The translations under genes were made by a program, and so were the position numbers. The notes under the pieces are model-generated. The model saw only the letters and a program-made list of their open reading frames with translations. It was not told where the DNA came from and did no database searches. 64,000 nt of DNA from Dehalococcoidia bacterium (GTDB lineage: Bacteria > Chloroflexota > Dehalococcoidia > Lucifugimonadales > SHYT01), in assembly GCA_009692665.1 (NCBI GenBank), contig SHYT01000001.1:62001-126000 (forward strand), read 5' to 3'. This document shows positions 55,406 to 63,949 of the stretch, piece by piece. How positions within the stretch are numbered: the first letter of the stretch is position 1; every line of letters begins with the position of its first letter.

Positions 55406-56384
55406 GCCGCTTGCCCCACGCCTGTGGGTTCACCAGGTGCGTTGGCCGCTTGCCATCCAGAAAGCGCAGTATGTCCTGCGCCATCATGTTTGAATACCGC
55501 TCAATCGTTTCCTCCGTGGCGCCGCCGATGTGCGGTGTCAGCACCACGTTGGGTAGCGACAGCAGCGGACTGCTCGTCGGTAGTGGCGCCGAGTCAAACA
55601 CGTCCAGCGCTGCGCCTGCCAGCTTGCCCGCACGCAGTGCACCGACCAGTGCAGTGGTGTCTACCAGTCCGGGTGCGGCGGTATTGATGAGGTACGCCGA
55701 AGGCTTCATGGCCGCGATGCGGCCGATGTCCAGCATCGGCTTTCCGTCCGCAGGCTCAGGCGCGTGCAGCGTCACCACGTCGCTTTGCGCCAGCAGCGCA
55801 TCGAGCGGCACCATCTCCACGCCACGCACGGGCTTGGCGTACGGGTCGGTCGCCACCACGCGCATGCCAATCGCCCGTGCGATTCCTGCCATGCGCTTGC
55901 CCACCTGCCCGAGGCCAACAACGCCCAGCGTCTTCCCCGCAAGCTCGCGTCCGCGGAGGGTAATGTAGGGCTCAACCGGGTCTTGCCACTTGCCCGTTCG
56001 CACGTACTCGTCCGACGCCGGAATGTGCCGCGCCAGCGCCAGCATCAGCCCGATGGTGTGCTCCGCGACCGCGGCTGCGTTGCGCGCGGGCGTGTTCACC
56101 ACCAGCACGCCGTGCGCGGTGGCTGCGTCTACGTCCACGTGGTTCACCGCGCTCCGGCACACGCCAACAAACCGTAGCGGCGAGCCTTCCTGGAATACAT
56201 CATCGATGAGAAAATCAGCTTCGATGACAACGGCTTGAATGCCGTGGGCCTGAATGTGCTCCGCCAAGTCGCGCGGGTCCCACAGCTTCCGCGTTTCCGT
56301 CCACGGCTCGTACGTCACGCGCATCCGTTCGCGCAGGGCACTCAATGCGTCCGAGTGGAACGGCGCCAGCACGAGGGCGTTCAC
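55398..56384 (-). CDS. D-2-hydroxyacid dehydrogenase-like protein lacking Arg and Glu of the catalytic triad
   Basis: 328 aa from GTG 56384, which overlaps the hpnE stop as GTGA; the longer open frame is antisense-like and lacks the fold. Rossmann motif TLGVVGLGQVGKRMAGIARAIG is normal. The canonical Arg (N-T-x-R-G) is replaced: the sequence reads LINTAAPGLVDTTAL. The canonical Glu (F-x-x-E-P) is also missing: LDVFDSAPLPTSSPLL. The His of VLTPHIGGATEET remains. Family members use Arg to bind the carboxylate and Glu to tune the His, so the protein may act on a non-acid substrate, bind without catalysis, or be inactive. Translationally coupled to both neighbours. Confidence 0.88.
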   Translation of the reverse strand: MNALVLAPFHSDALSALRERMRVTYEPWTETRKLWDPRDLAEHIQAHGIQAVVIEADFLIDDVFQEGSPLRFVGVCRSAVNHVDVDAATAHGVLVVNTPARNAAAVAEHTIGLMLALARHIPASDEYVRTGKWQDPVEPYITLRGRELAGKTLGVVGLGQVGKRMAGIARAIGMRVVATDPYAKPVRGVEMVPLDALLAQSDVVTLHAPEPADGKPMLDIGRIAAMKPSAYLINTAAPGLVDTTALVGALRAGKLAGAALDVFDSAPLPTSSPLLSLPNVVLTPHIGGATEETIERYSNMMAQDILRFLDGKRPTHLVNPQAWGKRRE

Positions 56385-57781
56385 TGGGCGGCCAAGGTCT
56401 GCTGCCGCGCGAGACCGCGCGTAGCCGCCTGCGCCGCAAGCTGCCCGCTGCGCACCGCCGACTCCATGGTGGACGGCCAGCCAGTTTGCGTCCAATCGCC
56501 CGCCAAAAACAAGTTCAGGATGGGCGTCTCTTGCTGTGGCCGGAACGCCTCGGCTCCGGGCTTTGAGCGAAACGTTGCAGCAAGCTGCTTGACGACGATG
56601 AACCGCTCGACGTGCGCGTCACGCGCCTTGGGGAAGAGGTGCGCCATCTCCTTCGTGAATAACTGGCGCAGTCCTTCTTTGCCCATTGTGGCGTACTCCC
56701 ACGCTCCGCTGAGCGAGATGCAGACGTACTGCCACGGGCCTGCCAGTCCCTGAATCCGCGACTTGTTGAACACCCACTGCACGGGGCTGTCCACAAATGC
56801 CGCGAACTCGTCGTCCATCACACGCCGATCGTACCAGATGTGTATGCCCACAATCGGCGCGCCCTCCAGATGCTGGGCCTCTGCGAAGAACGGGACTTGC
56901 GCCGTCTCAGCCGGCAGCAGCTTGGGGAGCGCGTCCCAAGGCACTGCAGCGACAAACACGTCTCCGGTGATGACCTGCCCGCTTGCCAGTTCTGCCCCGT
57001 ACACTCGGTCGCCGTCCATGTGCAGCTTGGCAACCGCGCTCCCGAGCAGCATTCTGCCCCCGGCTGCTTTCACTACGCGCTGTGCAGCATCGCTCAGCAG
57101 CGCGGTTAAGCCCACGCGCGCGTACCCTACGTCAGCGCCATGCCTGCCCTTGAGCAGCGCTCCCTGGAAGACCATGATGCCCATGTCCGCGCTGACGGCA
57201 GCTATGTCATCGTTCAGCGTGGGCAGGACGATCACGTTCCAGAAACGCTGGATGGCTCCTTCACGCTCGCCATGCACCAGAAGCCAGTCGCGGAACGACT
57301 GTGCCTGCAACTGCTCTGTCTGCCGCCATCGATCCGTGCGCATCAGCCGCAGCATCACGCGCAGCGTGTTCAAGCGCTCGCCAAAGGTCAGATGCCTGTA
57401 CGTGAGCGACGTGGGGAGAAGGTGCAGCGGCGACGGCAACCACGGCGCAGCGCTGATGACGCTCGTACGCCCATCGCGTGAGGAAACGGGGATGGACAGC
57501 CGCTTTTGGATAGATGTCTTGTCTACGACTCCCAGGCGCTTGATGAACGCCATGTACGCGGTACAGCACCCCAAGAAAACGTGCTGCCCGTTGTCTACCT
57601 CTTGGCCGGTCTCCTGGTCTACAAACGAATACGCCCGTCCCCCCAGGAACGGGCGTCGCTCAATCAGGGTCACGTGGTGGCCCGCATCCAGCAGGGCAAT
57701 CGCGGCGGACAGGCCCGCCAGCCCGCCACCTATGACGACGCAGCGGCGCCCTTGTGTCTCGCCAGGGACGATTGCACCCAC
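56381..57781 (-). CDS. hpnE: Hydroxysqualene dehydroxylase
   Basis: 466 aa. FAD-dependent amine-oxidase-like desaturase family. N-terminal dinucleotide site CVVIGGGLAGLSAAIALLDAG and LIERRPFLGGRAYSFVD, with EVDNGQHVFLGC typical of the squalene-associated subgroup. C-terminal FAD motif NLFLAGDWTQTGWPSTMESAVRSG. Within HpnCDE it removes the hydroxyl from hydroxysqualene to give squalene. GTG start overlapping hpnD by 52 bases; GTGA overlap with the next gene. Phytoene desaturase is an alternative, but the neighbours decide. Confidence 0.93.
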   Translation of the reverse strand: MGAIVPGETQGRRCVVIGGGLAGLSAAIALLDAGHHVTLIERRPFLGGRAYSFVDQETGQEVDNGQHVFLGCCTAYMAFIKRLGVVDKTSIQKRLSIPVSSRDGRTSVISAAPWLPSPLHLLPTSLTYRHLTFGERLNTLRVMLRLMRTDRWRQTEQLQAQSFRDWLLVHGEREGAIQRFWNVIVLPTLNDDIAAVSADMGIMVFQGALLKGRHGADVGYARVGLTALLSDAAQRVVKAAGGRMLLGSAVAKLHMDGDRVYGAELASGQVITGDVFVAAVPWDALPKLLPAETAQVPFFAEAQHLEGAPIVGIHIWYDRRVMDDEFAAFVDSPVQWVFNKSRIQGLAGPWQYVCISLSGAWEYATMGKEGLRQLFTKEMAHLFPKARDAHVERFIVVKQLAATFRSKPGAEAFRPQQETPILNLFLAGDWTQTGWPSTMESAVRSGQLAAQAATRGLARQQTLAAQ

Positions 57782-58614
57782 AGCTTCAACGCTAACGTCA
57801 ACTTCTCCGCTGAGGAAAGTCCAATCCGCTCTTGGAACACATTGTAGCCGCGCGCCTCAATGTGGTGCAGCACGCGCTGGTACAGCCCACCGAGCACCGC
57901 CGGACACGCGCGCGACCGCCGCGGCAGCATGGGCACCAACCGCAGCCCGCTGTCAAAATACTGACGCGCCCGCTCCCCCTGATACCGCATCAGCGCTACA
58001 AACGCGTCGTTGTAGACGTTGTTCTTCGCATCTTGCGGCGAATAGCCGAACCGCGCCATCTCGTCCAGCGGGATGTAGATGCGGTCGTTTGCCGCATCTT
58101 CGCGTACGTCGCGCATGATGTTCGTGAGCTGCATCGCCATGCCCAGGTCCACCGCCGCTGGCTCAAGTTTCGGGTCATCGCCTGCAAAAATCCGCACCGA
58201 CACGAGCCCAACGGCCGACGCCACCCGATAGCAATACGTCTTCAGTTCTTCGAACGTCTGGTACCGGGTGGTGGTCAGGTCCATCTGCACGCCGCGTATA
58301 ATCTCTTCAAGATAGGCCCGCGGTATGGAATACTTCTGCGCCGCGTCCGCAAGCGCCACAAACGTTTCACCACGGGGCATTCCCCGGTACGCTTCCTCAA
58401 GTGCAGCGCCTACCTGCAGCAGCCCCATCGCTTTGTCATCAACACTGGCGTCGCCGTCGGCCACGTCATCACACAGGCGGCAAAACGCGTACACCGCGTA
58501 AATTGCTTGCCGCTGTGGCTTGGGCAGGGTAATGAACGCATAGTAGAAGTTCTTGGCAGATGACTTGGTCACCCGCTGGCATTGGAGGTACGCCTCTTGC
58601 AGTGCAGTAGCCAT
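57730..58614 (-). CDS. hpnD: Presqualene diphosphate synthase
   Basis: 294 aa from ATG 58614. Trans-isoprenyl head-to-head synthase that joins two farnesyl diphosphates to presqualene diphosphate. The aspartate motifs are present: YAFCRLCDDVADGD (first) and NIMRDVREDAANDRIYIPLD (second), with SAKNFYYAFITLPKPQRQAI at the start. A start further upstream (58695) is open but overlaps hpnC. Order hpnC-hpnD-hpnE is the common one. Confidence 0.93.
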   Translation of the reverse strand: MATALQEAYLQCQRVTKSSAKNFYYAFITLPKPQRQAIYAVYAFCRLCDDVADGDASVDDKAMGLLQVGAALEEAYRGMPRGETFVALADAAQKYSIPRAYLEEIIRGVQMDLTTTRYQTFEELKTYCYRVASAVGLVSVRIFAGDDPKLEPAAVDLGMAMQLTNIMRDVREDAANDRIYIPLDEMARFGYSPQDAKNNVYNDAFVALMRYQGERARQYFDSGLRLVPMLPRRSRACPAVLGGLYQRVLHHIEARGYNVFQERIGLSSAEKLTLALKLWVQSSLARHKGAAASS

Positions 58615-58643
58615 GCTGTGGCACCCCTCGTGCTCCAGGTGCC

Positions 58644-59549
58644 TTAGGAAAAGCGCCCTGTTTTCAGAGCGACAAACGTGGTGGCAGCCAGCCACGCCTT
58701 CCGCGCTTTGCTGACGGTTGGCCGCTGCTTCAACACATCGTAGCCCTGCCGTTCGATGGCGTCCAGCACGCTCATGCCGCCCCGAGAGAACAGCGCCAAG
58801 TCCAGCCGCAGTTTTCCGGGCACCATCCTGACCAGCGGCAGCCCCTGCCGAAATAGTTCCCGCGCACGATTTACTTCAAACTCCAGCAGCCGCAGAAACT
58901 CAGCACTTGCCGCGTCTCGCGCAAGTTCTGCCTCTGTGCAGCCGAACCGCGCCAGGTCTTCCTGTGGAATGTAGATGCGGCCCATCGCGTAGTCCCGCCG
59001 GACGTCTTGCCAGAAGTTCGCAAGCTGTAACGCTGTGCACGTTGCATCGGACAGCCGCTGCCGATCAGCATCCCGAAATCCAAAGACGTAAAGCGCCAGA
59101 TGTCCCACGGAGTTCGCCGAATTTTCGCAGTAGACCAGCAGGTCCTTAAACGTGGGATATCGATTGATAGCCTGATCCATCCGGTTGGCCTGCACGAGTT
59201 TCAGGAACGGCTCGCGCGGGATGTCAAACGTTGCGATGGTCTGCTGCAAAGCTACAAGGTACGGGTGCTGAGGCTGACCACCATAGCACTGGAGAAAGTC
59301 CTGCTCCCACGCGTCCAACTGCGCCAGCCGGTCGCCAACCGCTTCATCGCCCAGGTCGTCAACCGCACGCGCAAAGGCATAGATAGCCGCTATGTGTGGG
59401 ACCAGATGCTTGGGGAGGAACCACGTAGCAATCGAGAAGTTTTCGTAATGGTATCCGAGCAGCGCCAGGCATCCCTTGTACGCCTCGTCAACAGCAGCGG
59501 CGGACGCTCCTGTTCCAGGCCTGGGCTGGACAACCCAGGAATGCGCCAT
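58644..59549 (-). CDS. hpnC: Hydroxysqualene synthase
   Basis: 301 aa. Same fold as HpnD. Motifs AIYAFARAVDDLGDEAVGDR and NFWQDVRRDYAMGRIYIPQED hold the metal-binding aspartates, and YHYENFSIATWFLPKHL marks the HpnC subgroup (which begins ENF.V.S.LLP). It converts presqualene diphosphate to hydroxysqualene. Starts 6 bases beyond the stop of the YjbQ-family gene, so the two share a transcript. Confidence 0.92.
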   Translation of the reverse strand: MAHSWVVQPRPGTGASAAAVDEAYKGCLALLGYHYENFSIATWFLPKHLVPHIAAIYAFARAVDDLGDEAVGDRLAQLDAWEQDFLQCYGGQPQHPYLVALQQTIATFDIPREPFLKLVQANRMDQAINRYPTFKDLLVYCENSANSVGHLALYVFGFRDADRQRLSDATCTALQLANFWQDVRRDYAMGRIYIPQEDLARFGCTEAELARDAASAEFLRLLEFEVNRARELFRQGLPLVRMVPGKLRLDLALFSRGGMSVLDAIERQGYDVLKQRPTVSKARKAWLAATTFVALKTGRFS

Positions 59550-59555
59550 ACCCGG

Positions 59556-60074
59556 CTACTCGCCCAGTACCTGGAGTATGACCTCGCGGTTGCGCGGGCA
59601 GTCTAACTCCAGGAAAAAGATACTTTGCCAGGAGCCAAGTGCCACCTTCCCGTCCACGATGGGAATAGTTTCACTCACGCCCACCAGCAGGTGCTGGCAG
59701 TGCGCGTGGCCGTTGGGCCCTTCGCTAGCGGTCATGTTAACGGTGCGGATGGTGAAGTCATTGTGCTGGTAATACGCGCTCTTTGGAGCAAATGCTTCTA
59801 ACCGCTTCTTCATGTCTTCCAGCAGCAGGGGCTCATTCTCATTGATGAGGACCGCTGCAGTCGTGTGCTTAGAGAACACCACCACCACGCCGTTCTGCAC
59901 TTGCGTCTCTTTCACAAAATCGCGGACGCGATCGGTAATGTCCATGAAATCCGGCGCCCGCTTCGTTGAAATCTTCAAGGTTATTGTGTACATGCCAAAG
60001 CCCAGCTTTTTAGCGGGAGACTTACCATTTCCGTTCTCCCGCGTTGTCTTGCCTGGCTGCTTGGTAGCTACCAT
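59556..60074 (-). CDS. YjbQ/UPF0047 family protein
   Basis: 172 aa from ATG 60074 (AGGAG 8 bases upstream). After a 25-residue Lys/Gly-rich lead comes the compact YjbQ fold: DFMDITDRVRDFV, GVVVVFSKHTTAAVLINENEP, LLLEDM, GHAHCQHLLVGVSETIPIVDG and ALGSWQSIFFLELDCPRNRE, with the clustered His, Glu and Cys that define the family. Some members have thiamine-phosphate synthase side activity; the true function is unsettled. Unusual inside a hopanoid string. Confidence 0.88.
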   Translation of the reverse strand: MVATKQPGKTTRENGNGKSPAKKLGFGMYTITLKISTKRAPDFMDITDRVRDFVKETQVQNGVVVVFSKHTTAAVLINENEPLLLEDMKKRLEAFAPKSAYYQHNDFTIRTVNMTASEGPNGHAHCQHLLVGVSETIPIVDGKVALGSWQSIFFLELDCPRNREVILQVLGE

Positions 60075-60096
60075 GCTTGCGTCTCCTGCTTCGCTC

Positions 60097-60640
60097 CTAG
60101 TTTGCTGTACTCTGTTGCATAGCCCCATCGCGATACCGTTTATGGCGCCCCAGCGCCATTAGGGGCCAGTAGATGCGGTACATGTGGTACTTGATCATAA
60201 ACCCCGCTGACAAGTCGGTTGCTTGATACCTTAGATTTCCCGGCCTGCGCATTTTATCAAGCCGCTTACCAATACCGTATCCGGGAAATCCCGTGCCAGT
60301 GAACCACGGCTCATCCCAGGAACCATCCTCGTTTTGTGTCCCAGCCAGGTATTGTAACCCTCGTTCCAAGGTTGGGTGCTCCCACTCGCCCGCCGCCATT
60401 AGCGCCAACAGGGCCCAGGCTGTCTGCGAAGCCGTGCTTGCCCCACACCCACGCCAAGTGGGAGCGGCGTAGTTGGCGCATGATTCACCCCACCCGCCAT
60501 CCTGGTTCTGATGCATCGCTATCCAGTCTACAGCCTTTCGGACGCGGAGGTCTTGCACAGGCTCTCCAAGCGCTTCTAGAGCAGGCAGCACCGCGCCCGT
60601 TCCGTAGTCAAAAGCCACCCGTCCGAGCGCCGCCCCACCG
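60097..60640 (-). pseudogene. shc: Squalene-hopene cyclase, C-terminal fragment only
   Basis: From about 60640 (open frame; first start GTG 60618) the minus strand encodes FDYGTGAVLPALEALGEPVQ, MHQNQDGGWGESCANY (a QW repeat), STASQTAWALLALMAAG, GTQNEDGSWDEPWFTGTGFP and IKYHMYRIYWPLMALGRHKRY, the normal end of SHC. Only about 175 of about 640 residues are left. The half with the DXDD proton donor and most of the active-site cavity is missing. The 5' edge abuts, out of frame, a truncated hpnA. As it stands it cannot cyclise squalene. Confidence 0.9.
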
Positions 60641-60986
60641 TTACCCAGCTGCTCGTGTGCACCACACGCTGCACGCCTTCGTCCAGCGCTGCCTGCATGA
60701 TATTGCGCGTGCCTATCACGTTCGTCTCATAGTATGGCCGCTCGTCCAAGGGCCAAAACGCGTAGAGCGCCGCCACGTGGAACACCAGGTCGCATCCGCG
60801 TACCGCCTCCCGTACCGACGCCTTGTCGCGGACATCGCCCTCCACTCGCTCCCAGCCTTTGTCTAACGCGTCAAGGTGCTGACTGTCCTTCCGCACTAGC
60901 GCCCTGACCTTCAGCCCGTCATTGGTCAGAGCGCGCGCCACGTGCCCGCCAACGAAGCCCGTTGCTCCGGTCACCAGCGCTCTCAT
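60576..60986 (-). pseudogene. hpnA: Hopanoid-associated sugar epimerase HpnA, N-terminal fragment
   Basis: 136 aa from ATG 60986 (overlapping the hpnG stop as TGATG). RALVTGATGFVGGHVARAL is the NAD site, followed by GDVRDKASVREAVRGCDLVF, HVAALYAFWPLDERPYYETN and VQRVVHTSS (active-site Ser region). The match ends near residue 116; the YxxxK motif and the substrate half (about 215 residues) are absent. The remaining frame runs about 60 bases into cyclase sequence and stops. HpnA-type proteins are extended SDRs thought to modify a sugar-like side chain. Confidence 0.88.
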
Positions 60987-61747
60987 CACTCGATGGTCGC
61001 CGTCGTAGGCCGCTTGCTGAACTGCTCAATGAACTCAAACATGCAAAGCGTCAAACTCCGACGCGCCTTGTCGGACTTCTGCCACAGCATGTACAGTGAC
61101 GGTAGCTGAAGCGGGTTCTTCAAGATTGAGCCAAGGACATTCCCCGCGCTTGGCTCCTGCTGTGCCAACTTGGGTAGGCTGTCGCCAAGCTCGTCAACAA
61201 TGGCGCGCATGGCCGCAAACGGAATGCCCTGCCGGTGCGCCGCCTCCGCGAGCCAGTACGTCTCCATGTCCACGCCAACAGCGCGCGACTGCTGCGCCAA
61301 CTGCTGCTTCGTTTCGGCAGTGCCCGCCACGGCATCCACCGTCACCATTGGCCCGTCATGCGCCACCAACTTTTGCGCCTGCGCTGACTCCAAGATCAGC
61401 TTCACCAGCGACTTGTTGGGCTTCAGCTCCGGCGTCAGTGTCCCGCGAGATGGCGATACGTGCAGCGCACTTGGCACCATTAAATCCCCAGCTCGAAATG
61501 CAAACTCCAGCGCCCCGGCAAACCCAATGCCCACAATGGCCATCGGATGCTCTCGGGCGCATACCATTTGTACCGCGCGCTGAGCCGCTTCTCTTCCCAT
61601 CCCGCTGACCACCAGCACCACACCTGTATGCCGCCGTCCGCGCCAAACCTTGGTGGCCGCACCAAACGACCTGTCTGGGCTCCACCGAAATGGAAACTGC
61701 CCATCTTTGGTTACTTCTTGCTCTAGGGCGGCGACGATTGCCAGCAT
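60986..61747 (-). CDS. hpnG: Hopanoid-associated nucleoside phosphorylase-like protein
   Basis: 253 aa. Nucleoside-phosphorylase fold: VVSGMGREAAQRAVQMV, IVGIGFAGALEFAFRAGDLM, MVTVDAVAGTAETKQQLAQ, and AVGVDMETYWLAEAAHRQGI (substrate-contacting Glu/Met). In hopanoid makers HpnG removes adenine from adenosylhopane to leave ribosylhopane or its phosphate. Follows hpnH by 4 bases and overlaps hpnA. Confidence 0.93.
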   Translation of the reverse strand: MLAIVAALEQEVTKDGQFPFRWSPDRSFGAATKVWRGRRHTGVVLVVSGMGREAAQRAVQMVCAREHPMAIVGIGFAGALEFAFRAGDLMVPSALHVSPSRGTLTPELKPNKSLVKLILESAQAQKLVAHDGPMVTVDAVAGTAETKQQLAQQSRAVGVDMETYWLAEAAHRQGIPFAAMRAIVDELGDSLPKLAQQEPSAGNVLGSILKNPLQLPSLYMLWQKSDKARRSLTLCMFEFIEQFSKRPTTATIE

Positions 61748-61751
61748 GGGG

Positions 61752-62890
61752 TTAACTAGCCCCTACGCCGCTCTTGTTGCTCACAATCCCCTTCACCAGC
61801 ACCGCCATCTCGCGCGGGCTGCTGAACGCCTTGAGAATCATCGCCGACTCAAACCCGCAGTGCATCATGCAATTGGCGCACGCCGGGTTCTTACCCACGC
61901 CGTACCGCTCCCACAAGCTCGCATCGAACAGCTCGTTCACGTCCTGAATGTGCCCCTCGCTCGCCAGCGGGTAGCACGGCTTGCGCCAGCCCTGGATGGT
62001 GTAGGTGGGGTTCGAGTACGCTGTGCACTGGTAGTGCCGCTTACCCTTCAGGAAGTCCGGATATAGGGGATTGTTGTAGAACCGAAATCGACGTAGCGCC
62101 CCGTCGTTCAAGATGTCGGCATACAGGTCGTGCGACTCCTGCCGCTTCAGGAACACCTCCTGGTCCGGCACCATCGCGAAGTCGTATCCCGCCGACGTCA
62201 TAATCCCTTCAAAGCCCATCTTCGTGACCGTCTCGTACAGCTCGTACAGGTCGTCCTTCTGCGAACCCTTAAACAGCGTTGAGTTGCAACACACGCGGTA
62301 TCCCTGCTCCAGCGCCTTCTTTGCCGCCCGCATGGCCACACGCCACACGTCGCGACGGGCGACGGCTACGTCGTGCCGGTCTTCCATCCCGTCCAGATGA
62401 ATCACCCAGCATAGATATTTGGAGGGCGGCACCTGCGGCAACAGCTTCTCTAGCAGCAACGCATTTGTGCAGCAGTACACAAAGTATTTGCGTTTGATGA
62501 GCTCGTTCAGCAATTCCGGAAGCTGTGGATACATAGTCGGCTCGCCGCCCGCCACCGACACAATGGGCGCGCCCGATTGCTCCACCGCACGCAGAGCGTC
62601 GTCCAGCGGCAGCATGCAGTGGAGCACCGGCTCGTACTCCCGAATGCGCCCACACCTCTCGCACGTCAGGTTGCATGCTTCCAGTGGCTCCAGCATCGTC
62701 ACCAGCGGAAACCGCTTCTGGCCCCGAACCTTCTGCTTGAAATGTACGCAAACAGCCGGATGCCAATCTCCACTGGCCTCTTGGGGGCGCGCTGAGGGCC
62801 TTCCGGTATGTATTCCTTGAGCGCATCCTCCGCGGTCCTGATACGAGGAGCCTGCTTGGTAACCTGAAGCGGTTTGATCGTGACGCTCAT
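61752..62890 (-). pseudogene. hpnH: Adenosyl-hopene transferase HpnH (radical SAM), with one-base frameshift near N-terminus
   Basis: The main frame (61752-62702) holds MLEPLEACNLTCERCGRIRE, with the CxxxCxxC cluster motif, SVAGGEPTMYPQLPELL, CCTNALLLEKLL and GWRKPCYPLASEGHIQ. The true N-terminus is in another frame: ATG 62890 with AGAGG upstream reads MSVTIKPLQVTKQAPRI through VEIGIRLFA. Near 62744-62750 one base seems missing; adding it yields RLFAVHFKQKVRGQKRFPLV joined to TMLEPLEA. HpnH adds 5-deoxyadenosine to diploptene. If the shift is real, an internal start would give about 316 aa keeping the cluster cysteines, so activity is not excluded. Confidence 0.85.
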
Positions 62891-62914
62891 AGCAGCACCT
62901 CTTGGCCTAGTCAA

Positions 62915-63949
62915 CTATTTCTGGCGGATTAAAACGAACTCTACCAGCGCTTCCAATTCCTGCTGCGCGGCCTTCGACAGCCGCGCCTGCCGAGCGCATG
63001 CCAGCGCCTGCGTGCCTTGATCCTCAGCCAGCTTCTGCGCAAACTCGTGCGCCCGAACGTCCTCCAGAATGCCTAGCATTTCATCCACTGCTGCCTCTTC
63101 CACCTGCGGCTGGGACGCCAATACCTCTAGCCGCTTTTTCTGCTTCCCTCGGCTTACTTGGAGCGCGTGCACCACCGGGAACGAGCGCTTTTGCCGCCGC
63201 AAGTCCGCGCCAATCGCTTTGCCGGTCACCTTCTCGTCACCCCAAACGCCCAGCACGTCGTCACGCACCTGAAATGCCAACCCCAACAGCCTTCCGCACT
63301 TCGCCAACGATTCCACTCGGGCCGCGTCCTCAGTCCCCAGAAACGCGCCCAGGCGAGTCGCCGCCTCCATGAGCGCTCCGGTCTTCCGGCTAATCATGTC
63401 TAGATACGCGTCCTGCGAGATGTCCGTGCGCCCCTCAAAGCTCAAGTCCAGGTACTGTCCCTCAATCATTTCGAGGTACAGCTCCGTCAGCATCCGGCTG
63501 GCCGCTACTGCCTTGCCAGCGGGCACACCGGCGCCGGCGAGGCCTCCCAGCGCCAAGTCTGCCACACAGCACAGCACGTCACCAGCCATCAGCGCCGGTG
63601 CTTTGCCCCATACCGTCCAGACAGTCGGTCGGTGCCGCCGTTCCCGGTCGCCATCCTGCAAATCGTCGTGGATGAGGGAAAAATTATGAATAAGTTCCAG
63701 ACTGACCGCCGCGGGCATTGCGCGTTCGGCGTGGCCGCCGACGGCTTCGCACATGAACAGGCAAAGAAGCGGACGTATGGCCTTACCGGAGCCGATGCTG
63801 GACAGCCTTCCGCGCTGGTCTTCCCAGCCCAGGTGGTAGCGCAGCATGTGGAACAAGGGCTGGCTGTCTTGAGGAAGCGAAAGCTTCAGCGCGGCATTGA
63901 GCGCCGAACCGAACCGTTCCAGCGGGGCGCGCGTTTCTACTCGGGCCAT
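62915..63949 (-). CDS. Polyprenyl diphosphate synthase (FPP/GGPP type)
   Basis: 344 aa from ATG 63949; an in-frame GTG at 63997 is possible at the window edge. Trans-isoprenyl diphosphate synthase fold with first aspartate motif LIHNFSLIHDDLQDGD and second motif LGLAFQVRDDVLGVWGD; GSGKAIRPLLCLFMCEAVGG is the conserved start. In a hopanoid locus it most likely supplies farnesyl diphosphate to HpnC/HpnD. Chain length depends on residues upstream of the first motif (here SLELIHNFS), which do not give a clear answer by eye. Transcribed ahead of hpnH. Confidence 0.92.
   Translation of the reverse strand: MARVETRAPLERFGSALNAALKLSLPQDSQPLFHMLRYHLGWEDQRGRLSSIGSGKAIRPLLCLFMCEAVGGHAERAMPAAVSLELIHNFSLIHDDLQDGDRERRHRPTVWTVWGKAPALMAGDVLCCVADLALGGLAGAGVPAGKAVAASRMLTELYLEMIEGQYLDLSFEGRTDISQDAYLDMISRKTGALMEAATRLGAFLGTEDAARVESLAKCGRLLGLAFQVRDDVLGVWGDEKVTGKAIGADLRRQKRSFPVVHALQVSRGKQKKRLEVLASQPQVEEAAVDEMLGILEDVRAHEFAQKLAEDQGTQALACARQARLSKAAQQELEALVEFVLIRQK

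Noticed and set aside
56763-58118. 451-aa open frame on the plus strand
   Set aside because: Antisense to hpnE and hpnD; Ser/Thr/Arg-rich with no domain.
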